DNA of 46,302 nucleotides from Chitinophagaceae bacterium (GTDB taxonomy: Bacteria > Bacteroidota > Bacteroidia > Chitinophagales > Chitinophagaceae). The DNA lies in contig CANCRO010000012.1 of assembly GCA_947380605.1 (NCBI GenBank), positions 1 through 46,302 on the forward strand. Direction: 5' to 3'. This document shows positions 1 to 8,624 of this stretch, piece by piece. Made by a program: the position numbers and the translations under genes. Position 1 is the first letter of the stretch; every line of letters begins with the position of its first letter. Below the pieces are notes generated by a model, which had not been told where the DNA came from, searched no databases, and saw only the letters and a program-made list of their open reading frames with translations.

Positions 1-203
1 TTGGTAATTATTTTCGAGATCTCATTCACCGAATTGAAATCGCCAGGCGAAGAAATGGGAAAACCCGCTTCAATAATATCAACGCCCAACTCCTCTAGCC
101 TTAAAGCTAGTTCTATCTTTTCGGTGGTATTGAGCTTACAACCTGGAACCTGCTCTCCATCACGAAGGGTAGTATCAAAAATGTGTATCTTGTTAGCTGA
201 CAT
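1..203 (-). CDS. leuA: 2-isopropylmalate synthase, N-terminal part (cut by window edge)
   Basis: Reading leftward from an ATG at 203-201, the first 67 codons are visible. Residues 9-18 spell [10 protein letters not shown], the signature of the DRE-TIM metallolyase family; it supplies the metal-binding Asp and catalytic Arg. It is followed by a GFP-[IV]SSPGD segment typical of 2-isopropylmalate synthases, which condense acetyl-CoA with 2-oxoisovalerate in the first committed step of leucine synthesis. Homocitrate and citramalate synthases share the first motif, so the exact substrate is inferred from overall resemblance. The rest of the gene lies outside the window. It is divergent from the unknown gene at 401, and I see no clear promoter or leader peptide in the 197 nt between them. 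Confidence 0.85.
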   Translation of the reverse strand, partial: MSANKIHIFDTTLRDGEQVPGCKLNTTEKIELALRLEELGVDIIEAGFPISSPGDFNSVNEISKIIT

Positions 204-400
204 AGAAATCGTATTTTTATTAAAACAGGTTAATTTATTTGATTTAGCTGACCTATTTTTACATAAATGGTCTTAATTTACGAAAATAGTGCATATAAGT
301 GTTTAGACACCATAAATTGTGCGTCATTTTACGCTATATAAAGCACCCTTTTTGACCTGTAACTCATAACCAGTAAGGAATTTAAAGAAATAAAATTACG

Positions 401-1984
401 ATGCCCAACCGGAGTACAGACCCCCTATTTCAGCTCATCAAATCACTTGAAAAAAGCGAAAAAAGGAATTTTAAGCTCTATGCCACTCGGAACTCCTCTT
501 CAGAGGAGCTGATCAGTATCCAATTATTTGACGCTTTGGACAAAATGGATACCTATGATGAAGGAGTGCTGCTTTCAAAAAACGATCGAATTAAAAAGCA
601 ACAGCTCAGCAATCTGAAAGCTCACTTATACAAACAAATCCTCAGTAGTCTCCGGTTAATCAATGACAACTTCATAGATATTTCATTGCATGAGCAAATG
701 GACTATGCAAGAATTTTATACAACAAAGGGCTTTATCACCAAAGCTTAAAAGTGCTAGATAAATTAAAAGAGCAAGCAAAAAACAATAACCAGCTTACCT
801 ATTTGCAGCAAGTTCTTTTCTTTGAAAAAAAAATCGAAGCATTGTATATTACTAGAAGTATTCAAGATAGAGCAGATGATCTTAGCAAGGAATCTGTTGA
901 AGTCAATGAAAGCTTATCACTGGTATCCAAATTTTCAAATTTATCATTACAATTATATAGCTGGTATATTAAAAATGGACATTGCAGAAATGAAGAGGAA
1001 AGTATTGCATTGCAAGATTTTTTCACCCGCGAACTAGGAGATAAAACACCCGTTGGCAATAGTTTTTATGAACGACTATATCTTTATCAATGTTATTGCT
1101 GGAATGCTTTTATCAGACAAGATTTTTTACAATACTATCGTTATACTCAAAAATGGGTTAATCTCTTTGAAGAAGAACCCTTCATGCTTCCAATAGAAAC
1201 AGCGCATTATATAAAAGGAATGCACAACCTAATGGGATCACATTTTGATTTGGCTAATCATAAAAAATTAGTTGAAACGCTTGCCCTATTTGATCAATTT
1301 TGTAAAACTGATCTGGTTCAAAACAATGTCAATAATAGAATTCAATGTTTTGTTTATAGTACTATTTCTTTAGTGAACAAACATTTCTTGGAAGGAAGCT
1401 TTACAAAAGGATTAGCCCTGATTCCTGCAATTGAAGAAAAATTAAAAGAATACGAAATATACTTAGATCGACATAGAGTATTAGTTTTTTATTATAAGAT
1501 TGCCTGCTTATATTTTGGTAGCGGTAATTATGAAAAGGCAATCGATTATTTAAATAAAATAATTAACTGGAAGGTAGATCTACGAAATGATCTACAATGC
1601 TACAGCCGTTTACTTCACTTGATAGCTCATTTTGAATTAGGTAATGAAGAGATTCTAGATCACCTTATAAAATCAGTCTATCGATTTATGGCGAAATTGC
1701 AAAACCTTAGTGTAGTAGAAGAAGAAATATTTAAATTCATTCGAACATCTTTTCATATTTCGGTCAAGAATATTAAACCAGAACTAGAAAAACTTTTGTT
1801 GAAATTAACCAATCACCAGAATGATCGTTATGAAACTCGCGCTTTCATTTACCTAGATATCATTTCCTGGTTAGAAAGTAAAATAGAAAATATACCTGTT
1901 CAAGAAATATTAAAACGGAAATTTGCTGGAAAAAGAAAAGCATTGGTGGTTGAACCGCCTTATAATACTCATTTTGCAGAATAA
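401..1984 (+). CDS. Unknown cytosolic helical-repeat (TPR-like) protein
   Basis: This is a 527-residue protein with no signal peptide and no membrane segment. It starts at an ATG. The sequence is almost entirely predicted alpha-helix, rich in Leu, Lys, Tyr and Asn. Parts resemble TPR or other helical-hairpin repeats, for example a segment near residues 107-125 (ILYNKGLYHQSLKVLDKL) and another near 365-386 (CLYFGSGNYEKAIDYLNKI), which match the pattern of small and aromatic positions in a TPR motif. The N-terminus (LFQLIKSLEKSEKRNFKLYA) is charged and amphipathic. I do not recognise a named family. It stands alone, divergent from leuA and convergent with the secreted unknown at 2021. A scaffold or protein-protein interaction role is the only reasonable inference. 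Confidence 0.75.
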   Translation: MPNRSTDPLFQLIKSLEKSEKRNFKLYATRNSSSEELISIQLFDALDKMDTYDEGVLLSKNDRIKKQQLSNLKAHLYKQILSSLRLINDNFIDISLHEQMDYARILYNKGLYHQSLKVLDKLKEQAKNNNQLTYLQQVLFFEKKIEALYITRSIQDRADDLSKESVEVNESLSLVSKFSNLSLQLYSWYIKNGHCRNEEESIALQDFFTRELGDKTPVGNSFYERLYLYQCYCWNAFIRQDFLQYYRYTQKWVNLFEEEPFMLPIETAHYIKGMHNLMGSHFDLANHKKLVETLALFDQFCKTDLVQNNVNNRIQCFVYSTISLVNKHFLEGSFTKGLALIPAIEEKLKEYEIYLDRHRVLVFYYKIACLYFGSGNYEKAIDYLNKIINWKVDLRNDLQCYSRLLHLIAHFELGNEEILDHLIKSVYRFMAKLQNLSVVEEEIFKFIRTSFHISVKNIKPELEKLLLKLTNHQNDRYETRAFIYLDIISWLESKIENIPVQEILKRKFAGKRKALVVEPPYNTHFAE

Positions 1985-2020
1985 TTCAGCAAAATATAAT
2001 AGTTAAAATTTCAAAGAAGT

Positions 2021-2953
2021 TTATTTAAAATCAAACAAGGTAGCAGTAAATACCCCTCTCTCCCGCTTCTTAAAAACAGCTTTCCAATTGCCATTGTACC
2101 GTATCATGGAAGGTACTAGCAGTTTTCCGACATGGGTTAATTGAACTTCCATCTGAACTTTAAAATCATATAATCCCGCTTCATAACTTAGCGAATATTT
2201 TCTAGCGACTACTTCAAATGTTTTATCATCAAACCAAGTAATCATCTCATCTACCACTACCTTATCTTCCATACCAGGCTTTACTTTTTGCTTTAATAAA
2301 TAACAACTGGTTTTATTGTAGTCATCCATATCTATTTCCATATCATAGGCGTCTGCCATTTCATCATCGTAAATAGCAGTTTTTCCAGACATAAATGGAA
2401 GCCCATTTATCTTTTTACCTGGATTAAAAAACAACATTTTCAATTGTTCCTTATGCTTTTCTATACCAGATTTACCCTCCAAATTAAATCCATTTCCAGC
2501 TACTACATTCGTTTCTCCACACACCTTTCCCTTAGTAAAAAAAAGAGAAGCATACATTTGAGCGGTGTAGTAATTATAGTTGCGTTCATCATCATAAAAA
2601 TCACCACTGACTTTTTCCTCCAAAACCTCCGTCCTCCTGCAATTAGCTTCAGCTATCTGCTTGGTTTTGCTTAAACAGGTAGCCAATGAATTACCTTCTT
2701 TACCTACTATTCGAATATCATTGATTGCTGTAAACCCTAGTACATGCAGATTGCGAAAAGCTTTGTAAAAACTGGTGTCATTTTTTATTCGACCAATAAA
2801 ACCAGGAACATTAAGTTTATTATTGACCACTACATCACTCAGCGTAATGATATTTTTCCCTACCGATACATTGATGTCGGTGGAGTCTTGTGCTAAAAGT
2901 TGTGAACAATGCAGAAGAAAAAAAACAAATAATAATAATAATTTATTGAGCAT
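2021..2953 (-). CDS. Secreted protein of unknown function
   Basis: This is a 310-residue protein with a clear signal peptide: a short basic start, a Leu/Phe-rich core and probable cleavage after LLAQ near residue 22. The mature part has four or more Cys (TCLSK, ANCRR, KVCGE, TSCYL) and a very acidic stretch (DDEMADAYDMEIDMDDY) around residues 196-212. The pattern of alternating charged and hydrophobic residues suggests beta-strands. No catalytic motif or sorting domain is evident. It resembles the many lineage-specific envelope proteins of Bacteroidota, but I cannot assign a family. A possible degenerate -7 box (TAACCTTG on the minus strand) lies about 25 nt upstream of the ATG. Confidence 0.7.
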   Translation of the reverse strand: MLNKLLLLFVFFLLHCSQLLAQDSTDINVSVGKNIITLSDVVVNNKLNVPGFIGRIKNDTSFYKAFRNLHVLGFTAINDIRIVGKEGNSLATCLSKTKQIAEANCRRTEVLEEKVSGDFYDDERNYNYYTAQMYASLFFTKGKVCGETNVVAGNGFNLEGKSGIEKHKEQLKMLFFNPGKKINGLPFMSGKTAIYDDEMADAYDMEIDMDDYNKTSCYLLKQKVKPGMEDKVVVDEMITWFDDKTFEVVARKYSLSYEAGLYDFKVQMEVQLTHVGKLLVPSMIRYNGNWKAVFKKRERGVFTATLFDFK

Positions 2954-3018
2954 TCCAACAATTGATTGCAGTATAATTAAACAAGGTTACTGAAGATGAA
3001 ATTCCTAAATAAAAAATC

Positions 3019-3597
3019 CTATTTTGGAAAAACCATTCGATAGTCTACACTAATTTTCCCCTTACTAATATCCATTAACTTCCCTTTTAATAAAGTGCGT
3101 TTTAAGGGCTTTATATAATCAATAAATAACTTTCCTTCTATATGGTCATATTCATGCAGGATTACCCTAGCAGTAATACCATTGAATGTTTTGGTATAGG
3201 GCTTAAAATTTTCATCTACATAATCGATCGTCACATTTTCGCCCCTCAATACATCTTCTCGAATTTTTGGAATGCTTAGACACCCCTCATTGTAAGACCA
3301 TTCCTTACCATCTATTTTTGAAACATAGGCGTTAATAAATACCCCTTTAAAACCTGGGCCATCTGGATAAAGCCCCTGCTCATCATCTTCTAGATTTTCA
3401 AAAATCTGCGTACTATCCATTACAAATAAACGCAAGTCTTTATTGATTTGGGGCGCTGCTAATCCCACTCCATTACTGTTGTACATCGTCTCCCACATAT
3501 CAGCAATTAATTTATCCAATTCAGGATGATCGGGTGAAATATCCTTACAAACTTTTCTTAAAATGGGTGACCCGTAAGCCACTATAGGTAAAATCAT
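3019..3597 (-). CDS. def: Peptide deformylase
   Basis: This enzyme removes the formyl group from the N-terminal Met of new proteins. All three family motifs are present. Motif 1 is GVGLAAPQ at residues 43-50, motif 2 is EGCLSIP at 104-110 with the metal ligand Cys106, and motif 3 is HEYDH at 148-152 with two His ligands and the catalytic Glu149. At 192 residues it is of normal length for a type I enzyme. A small insertion of acidic residues (about 68-80) lies before motif 2. The ATG at 3597 begins directly with the usual MILPIVAYG. It lies upstream of ruvX in the direction of transcription, with a 110-nt gap before its start on the other side. No fmt is nearby. Confidence 0.96.
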   Translation of the reverse strand: MILPIVAYGSPILRKVCKDISPDHPELDKLIADMWETMYNSNGVGLAAPQINKDLRLFVMDSTQIFENLEDDEQGLYPDGPGFKGVFINAYVSKIDGKEWSYNEGCLSIPKIREDVLRGENVTIDYVDENFKPYTKTFNGITARVILHEYDHIEGKLFIDYIKPLKRTLLKGKLMDISKGKISVDYRMVFPK

Positions 3598-3707
3598 ATG
3601 TACTATTTGAAAATTTTAGAATCGTTTTGTAATTAAACAAAGCACAAAACTCGCTATCATTTTTCCTTGCGATTGATAATGACTAACTGCACAAATTTAA
3701 CAATTTA

Positions 3708-4121
3708 TCATTGAATGCTTTGCAGATACTCTTGTAAAATAATAGTAGCTGCAATAATATCTACATTCCCCTTAATTTGACGATCCTTTTTCTTCATCCC
3801 CATCTGCAACATCGCCTCCTTAGCCATTTTTGAAGTATATCTTTCATCAACCGTTTTTAGCGGTATATGAGGAAATTCTTTTGTAATCTTATTAATCGCT
3901 GCTTTCACTAAAGGGGTTCCATGGGTGTCCGATTCATCCCAATTAACAGGAAGTCCAATAATAATTAATTCAACTTGTTCCGTTGTAAAATATTTTTTTA
4001 AAAAAGGAATTAATTCTTTTGAGTCAATTGTCGATAAACCCGTAGCAATAATTTGCATAGGATCTGTAACAGCAAGTCCTGTTCTTTTTCCGCCATAGTC
4101 GATCGCTAATATCCTAGCCAT
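3708..4121 (-). CDS. ruvX: RuvX/YqgF-family nuclease (putative pre-16S rRNA nuclease)
   Basis: This is a member of the RNase H-like YqgF family, implicated in 16S rRNA 5' processing and formerly annotated as a Holliday-junction resolvase. The first strand ILAIDYGGKRTGLA carries the first catalytic Asp. The family pieces IIIGLPVNWD, TVDERYTS and NVDIIAATIILQ follow in order, giving the three acidic active-site positions. It is 137 residues from the ATG at 4121. A TTG two codons upstream (4127) would also be open, but it lies inside a likely -7 promoter box, so I prefer the ATG. Its neighbours are a UbiA-type gene upstream and def downstream, all leftward. Confidence 0.93.
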   Translation of the reverse strand: MARILAIDYGGKRTGLAVTDPMQIIATGLSTIDSKELIPFLKKYFTTEQVELIIIGLPVNWDESDTHGTPLVKAAINKITKEFPHIPLKTVDERYTSKMAKEAMLQMGMKKKDRQIKGNVDIIAATIILQEYLQSIQ

Positions 4122-4124
4122 AGG

Positions 4125-4132
4125 CAAATGTA
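4125..4132 (-). promoter_or_regulatory. Candidate -7 promoter box (TACATTTG) of ruvX
   Basis: On the minus strand TACATTTG matches the Bacteroidota TAnnTTTG element exactly. It ends only 3 nt before the ATG at 4121, which would place the transcript start on or next to the start codon. No TTG is found at the expected -33 distance, so the match could be chance. Confidence 0.4.
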
Positions 4133-4198
4133 TGATTTATGGATGGAGTTGAAATTGAAAATCAAGAAAAATAGGAATGACTACTGAATGCTACATCA

Positions 4199-5092
4199 CT
4201 ACTTAGAACGTAAAAAAATATCCAACAAAACAAATACAGCAAATACTACCGAGGCTATTCCATTGGCAGTCATAAAAGCTATATTCACTTTACTCAAGTC
4301 GTTAGGCTTAACAATTGAATGTTGGTAAAGTAACATTCCAATAAACACCGCAACGCCGATCCAAAAAAACCATCCAAAATGACCATATATCCCGGCAAAT
4401 AATATACAGGCTGCGGAAAATAAGTGAAGGTATTCCGAAACGGTTAAAGCCTTTTTTTTACCCAATGCAGCAGGCATTGAATACAGTTGATTTTCTTTAT
4501 CAAACTGCTCATCTTGCAATGCATAAATAATATCAAAACCACTAACCCAAAATAAAACAGTGAAAGAAAACAACAGCGGCAATAGATCAAATTTTCCAGT
4601 AACAGCCAGGTAGGCACCAATAGGAGCAAGACTTAAACCAATCCCTAATACTAAGTGACACAATGCTGTAAAACGTTTGGTATAACTATAAAATAAAACC
4701 ACTAAAAGGGCTACCGGTGACAAATAAAAACAAATCGAATTGATAAAATAACTGGACGCAATAAAAAGAAGGCAGTTGAGTACCACAAAACGCAAAGCAC
4801 TCTGCTTTGAAATAATCCCTGCAGGGATTTCACGAATGGCAGTTCGAGGATTTTTAGCGTCAAAGCTACTATCTAGATAACGGTTGAAAGCCATGGCAGC
4901 ACTTCGTGCAAAGACCATACATAAAACTACCAGTGAAAATAATTTGGGAGAAAATGTACCCCTTTGCAAAGTGGTATCCGATGAAAAACTGGGGGCATAT
5001 AATCCGATAAAAAAACCAATAATAGCAAAAGGTAAAGCAAAAATAGTATGAGAAAATTTTACTAGGCTTGCATATTTTTTAACCAAATTCAT
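4199..5092 (-). CDS. ubiA: UbiA-family prenyltransferase (4-hydroxybenzoate-type; possibly MqnP)
   Basis: This is a 297-residue integral membrane protein with about eight hydrophobic segments. The two Asp-rich motifs that bind the magnesium-prenyl diphosphate are present: NRYLDSSFD near residues 71-79 and DEQFD near residues 192-196. The family attaches a polyprenyl chain to an aromatic ring. The same window encodes MqnB and MqnD of the futalosine pathway, so the likely job is prenylation of the naphthoate intermediate of menaquinone (the MqnP role). This is inferred from pathway content and not from a diagnostic residue. Heme A or ubiquinone-type relatives cannot be excluded by eye. Confidence 0.85.
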   Translation of the reverse strand: MNLVKKYASLVKFSHTIFALPFAIIGFFIGLYAPSFSSDTTLQRGTFSPKLFSLVVLCMVFARSAAMAFNRYLDSSFDAKNPRTAIREIPAGIISKQSALRFVVLNCLLFIASSYFINSICFYLSPVALLVVLFYSYTKRFTALCHLVLGIGLSLAPIGAYLAVTGKFDLLPLLFSFTVLFWVSGFDIIYALQDEQFDKENQLYSMPAALGKKKALTVSEYLHLFSAACILFAGIYGHFGWFFWIGVAVFIGMLLYQHSIVKPNDLSKVNIAFMTANGIASVVFAVFVLLDIFLRSK

Positions 5093-5131
5093 TCAGAATA
5101 TTTTTAAGAAAAATAAAATAATCAACTTTTA

Positions 5132-5677
5132 TTAAATGGAAGTATTGGAAAGTTTTCGATTTCTTACTAACTCCCACATGACTACCCCAGCCGCTGTTGA
5201 TACGTTCAAAGAATGCTTCATACCGAATTGAGGAATTTCTATACACCCTTCACTTTGTTGAATAGTCGTTTGCTCAACACCAGACACTTCGTTTCCAAAA
5301 ATGACAGCAATTTTATCCCTAACGTCAATATTTAAATCATTTAAAAGGATGCTTCCCGATGTCTGTTCAACCGAAAATACTTTATACCCCATCTCCTTTA
5401 ACGCTATAATAGCCTCACTAGTCGTATCAAAATGTTTCCAAGTCACGGTTTCCTCGGCCCCTAAAGCTGTTTTTTTGATTTCTTTATGAGGAGGGCAACA
5501 GGTATAGCCACATATATAAATTGCCTCCAGTAAAAATGCATCCGCTGTCCTGAAAACACTCCCCACATTATAAGCACTCCGGATGTTTTCCAGTACTACA
5601 ACAAAAGGCATTTTATCAGTTTGTTTAAACTCTTCTACCGAAAGCCTATTTAACTCATCCATGCTTAATTTTCTCAT
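5132..5677 (-). CDS. TrmH/SpoU-family RNA 2'-O-methyltransferase
   Basis: This is a 181-residue SPOUT methyltransferase lacking a long N-terminal substrate-binding extension. Motif 1 is around residues 25-45 (NIRSAYNVGSVFRTADAF) with the catalytic Arg. Motif 2 is IAVIFGNEVSGV and motif 3 is SLNVSTAAGVVMWEL; together they form the SAM-binding knot. Family members methylate ribose 2'-OH groups in tRNA or rRNA. Which nucleotide is modified cannot be read from the sequence. It lies 39 nt upstream of the UbiA-type gene on the same strand and may share its transcript. A TACTTTTG box lies 28 nt upstream of its ATG. Confidence 0.92.
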   Translation of the reverse strand: MRKLSMDELNRLSVEEFKQTDKMPFVVVLENIRSAYNVGSVFRTADAFLLEAIYICGYTCCPPHKEIKKTALGAEETVTWKHFDTTSEAIIALKEMGYKVFSVEQTSGSILLNDLNIDVRDKIAVIFGNEVSGVEQTTIQQSEGCIEIPQFGMKHSLNVSTAAGVVMWELVRNRKLSNTSI

Positions 5678-5704
5678 AATTGCTATAAGCTCTTTATTTT
5701 AAGG

Positions 5705-5712
5705 CAAAAGTA
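5705..5712 (-). promoter_or_regulatory. Candidate -7 box (TACTTTTG) of the TrmH-family gene
   Basis: This is an exact TAnnTTTG match on the minus strand, 28 nt ahead of the ATG at 5677. That is a usual distance for this lineage. A TTTG partner exists further upstream, but its spacing is only 14 nt, shorter than the normal 19-22. Confidence 0.5.
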
Positions 5713-5891
5713 ATTCACATCTTTCACAAACCCTTCTTTAAACCTAATAAAGGCCCTATTTTTGCTGCTATAGTTAAAGTAAGTATCAATAAAATTTAAA
5801 TATGAAAATTAAGCTTCAGCGCCATTTTCACAGAAAATAATCAGCGGATTCAAGATTTAACTTTCAAAATTTATATTTTCACAATAATACC

Positions 5892-8501
5892 ATGGCTAAA
5901 TCAAGCGGAGAAACCCCTCTAATGCAACAACACAATGCTATCAAGGCTAAATACCCTGATGCCATTTTGCTTTTCCGCGTAGGGGATTTTTACGAAACAT
6001 TTGGTCAAGATGCAGTCAATGCATCCGGCGTATTGGGAATTACTTTAACCAAAAGAAATAATGGAGATGCCAATTCATCCCAATTGGCTGGTTTTCCCCA
6101 TCACTCCTTAGATACTTATTTACACAAATTGGTTAAAGCAGGTTACCGTGTGGCTATTTGTGATCAATTAGAAGATCCAAAACAAGCAAAAGGTATTGTG
6201 AAAAGAGGGGTTACAGAATTAGTTACTCCAGGGGTAGCCACTAGTGATAAATTATTAGAACATAATAGCAATAACTTTTTAGCAGCCCTTCACTTTGATG
6301 AAACAAAAATAGGTATCGCATTTTTAGATATTAGTACAGGGGAATTTTTTATTGCAGAAGGAGACCGTGAGTATGCAGATAAATTACTACAAAGTCTAAA
6401 ACCTGCTGAAGTAATTTTTCAACGCAATCAACAGAAAAATTTTAAAGAATATTTTGGTAATAAATTTTTTACCTATGCCCTAGACGAATGGATTTTTACT
6501 GACGCTTATGCTACTGAAAGTTTGTTGAAACATTTTGGAACACATAGTTTAAAAGGGTTTGGAGTAGACAATCTAAAAGAAGGTACCATTGCTGCTGGCG
6601 CAATCCTTCATTATTTAAAAGATACCGAACACCCTAATCTAGGTCACATCACTTCCATTCAAAGAATAGATCGAGAGGAACATTTATGGATGGATCGTTT
6701 CACTATTCGAAATCTTGAATTATTCGGAGGAAGTGAAGATAGTAACACGCTATTGAAAGTACTAGATAATACTGTCTCTCCCATGGGAGCCCGTTTATTA
6801 AAACGCTGGATGGTACTTCCATTAAACGATAGTATCAAAATAAATGAAAGACTAGATACTGTTGAATATTTAATAAAAGAAACAGATATTAGAAATAAAA
6901 TTTCACATCATATTAAACAAGCGGGTGATGTAGAAAGATTGGTTAGTAAAGTGCCTTTAAAAAAAGTAAACCCACGTGAAGTACTTCAAATTGCGCGAGG
7001 CTTACTTCAAACCGAATCTATCAAAGAAATTTGTGCTGGCTCCAACAATAATTATTTAAAAAGATTGGGTGATTCACTGAATACCTGCAAATTAATTTTA
7101 GAAAAAATTATAAGAGAAATTAATGAAGCACCTCCAGCATTAGCCGCTAAGGGAGGTATTATTGCTAATGGAATAAATGACGAACTAGATGAATTAAGAA
7201 AAATTTCCAGCGGAGGAAAAGAATACCTAATTGAACTACAACAAAAGGAAGCTTTACTTACCGGTATTTCTTCATTAAAGATAAGTTTCAACAATGTTTT
7301 TGGTTACTATCTAGAAGTTACCAATCTTCATAAAAATAAAGTACCCGCAACTTGGATTCGTAAACAAACCCTTGCGAATGCTGAAAGATATATCACACCA
7401 GAATTAAAAGAATACGAAGAAAAAATTATCGGTGCAGAGGATAAAATTCTTTTAATTGAAATGCAACTATTTGAAAAAATATTGAATGAGTTGCAAGATT
7501 ATATTGCTCCAATGCAAGTCAACGGTCACGTAATGGCTGTATTAGATTGCCTTACCTGTTTTTCAAACAATGCACTTCAGTACCAATATAAAAAACCCGA
7601 AATTAATCATAGCAATATACTGGATATCAAAGATAGCCGCCATCCTGTAATAGAAAGATATTTGCCACCCGGAGAAAGCTATATCTCCAATTCAATTTAT
7701 TTGGATCCGTCTACTCAACAAATTATTATTTTAACAGGTCCTAATATGAGTGGTAAGAGTGCCATTCTTAGACAAACAGCACTCATCACTTTAATGGCCC
7801 ATATGGGAAGTTTTGTTCCCTCAAGTGATGCTAAAATACCTTTAACAGATAAAATTTTTACGAGAGTTGGAGCTAGTGATAATTTGAGTGGTGGAGAAAG
7901 TACTTTTATGGTAGAGATGAATGAAACGGCCAGTATCATCAATAATATTACCTCCAGAAGTTTAATTCTACTAGATGAAATTGGAAGGGGCACCTCTACT
8001 TACGACGGAATATCTATTGCCTGGAGTATTGTAGAATATTTACATCAGTCTGCCAATAGCCCTAAAACACTATTCGCCACCCACTACCACGAGTTAAACG
8101 AGTTAGAAAATAAATTACTGCGAGTAAAAAATTATCATGTTACTAATAAAGAAGTAGGAAATAAAATTATTTTTTTACGCAAACTAGCACCAGGTGGAAG
8201 TGTGCACAGTTTTGGTATCCATGTAGCCCGAATGGCAGGCATGCCGCCAAGTTTGATAGAACGTGCCAATGAAGTTTTATTACAACTTGAGCAAAGCAGA
8301 AATAATGGAGAAAATAAAGCAGCTCATTTAAATGAGAAACTTCAGCAACTCAATATACCAAAAATGCAACTCAGTATTTTTGATGCACACTCGGCCACAT
8401 TTGAAGAAATTAGAACCTTACTGAATGCGGTTGACATTAATCGATTAACACCCGTTGAAGCCTTATTAAAACTTCAGGAAGTAAAAGGGAAAGTAAATTA
8501 A
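5892..8501 (+). CDS. mutS: DNA mismatch repair protein MutS
   Basis: This is an 869-residue mismatch sensor of full normal length. The N-terminal mismatch-binding domain carries the Phe-x-Glu wedge in VGDFYETF (about residues 31-38), which inserts at mispaired bases. Connector, lever and clamp domains follow. The C-terminal ABC-type ATPase has a Walker A GPNMSGKS starting at residue 616, a Walker B LILLDEIGRGTS and the composite ATPase His in FATHYHEL. The C-terminus ends in a helix-turn-helix dimerisation segment and a short tail. It is therefore MutS1 and not MutS2. It is a single-gene unit on the plus strand, divergent from the TrmH-family gene. Confidence 0.98.
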   Translation: MAKSSGETPLMQQHNAIKAKYPDAILLFRVGDFYETFGQDAVNASGVLGITLTKRNNGDANSSQLAGFPHHSLDTYLHKLVKAGYRVAICDQLEDPKQAKGIVKRGVTELVTPGVATSDKLLEHNSNNFLAALHFDETKIGIAFLDISTGEFFIAEGDREYADKLLQSLKPAEVIFQRNQQKNFKEYFGNKFFTYALDEWIFTDAYATESLLKHFGTHSLKGFGVDNLKEGTIAAGAILHYLKDTEHPNLGHITSIQRIDREEHLWMDRFTIRNLELFGGSEDSNTLLKVLDNTVSPMGARLLKRWMVLPLNDSIKINERLDTVEYLIKETDIRNKISHHIKQAGDVERLVSKVPLKKVNPREVLQIARGLLQTESIKEICAGSNNNYLKRLGDSLNTCKLILEKIIREINEAPPALAAKGGIIANGINDELDELRKISSGGKEYLIELQQKEALLTGISSLKISFNNVFGYYLEVTNLHKNKVPATWIRKQTLANAERYITPELKEYEEKIIGAEDKILLIEMQLFEKILNELQDYIAPMQVNGHVMAVLDCLTCFSNNALQYQYKKPEINHSNILDIKDSRHPVIERYLPPGESYISNSIYLDPSTQQIIILTGPNMSGKSAILRQTALITLMAHMGSFVPSSDAKIPLTDKIFTRVGASDNLSGGESTFMVEMNETASIINNITSRSLILLDEIGRGTSTYDGISIAWSIVEYLHQSANSPKTLFATHYHELNELENKLLRVKNYHVTNKEVGNKIIFLRKLAPGGSVHSFGIHVARMAGMPPSLIERANEVLLQLEQSRNNGENKAAHLNEKLQQLNIPKMQLSIFDAHSATFEEIRTLLNAVDINRLTPVEALLKLQEVKGKVN

Positions 8502-8624
8502 TTAATTTTTTTGCAAAAGAATTTTAGTAGGTGTACTAATCAATAAGTTATTTTTTTAAAGTCAGCAATAACCAGCCAATTTTAAAACTGATTACGAATT
8601 TAAATTTATCTTTACAATCACTCC

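Noticed and set aside
1-276. Rightward open frame of 91 codons at the left edge
   Set aside because: It is antisense to the leuA start, whose DTTLRDGEQ motif reads clearly on the other strand.
5757-5764. TATTTTTG box upstream of mutS
   Set aside because: It matches TAnnTTTG but is 128 nt before the ATG and has no -33 partner; a mutS promoter there is possible but not supported.
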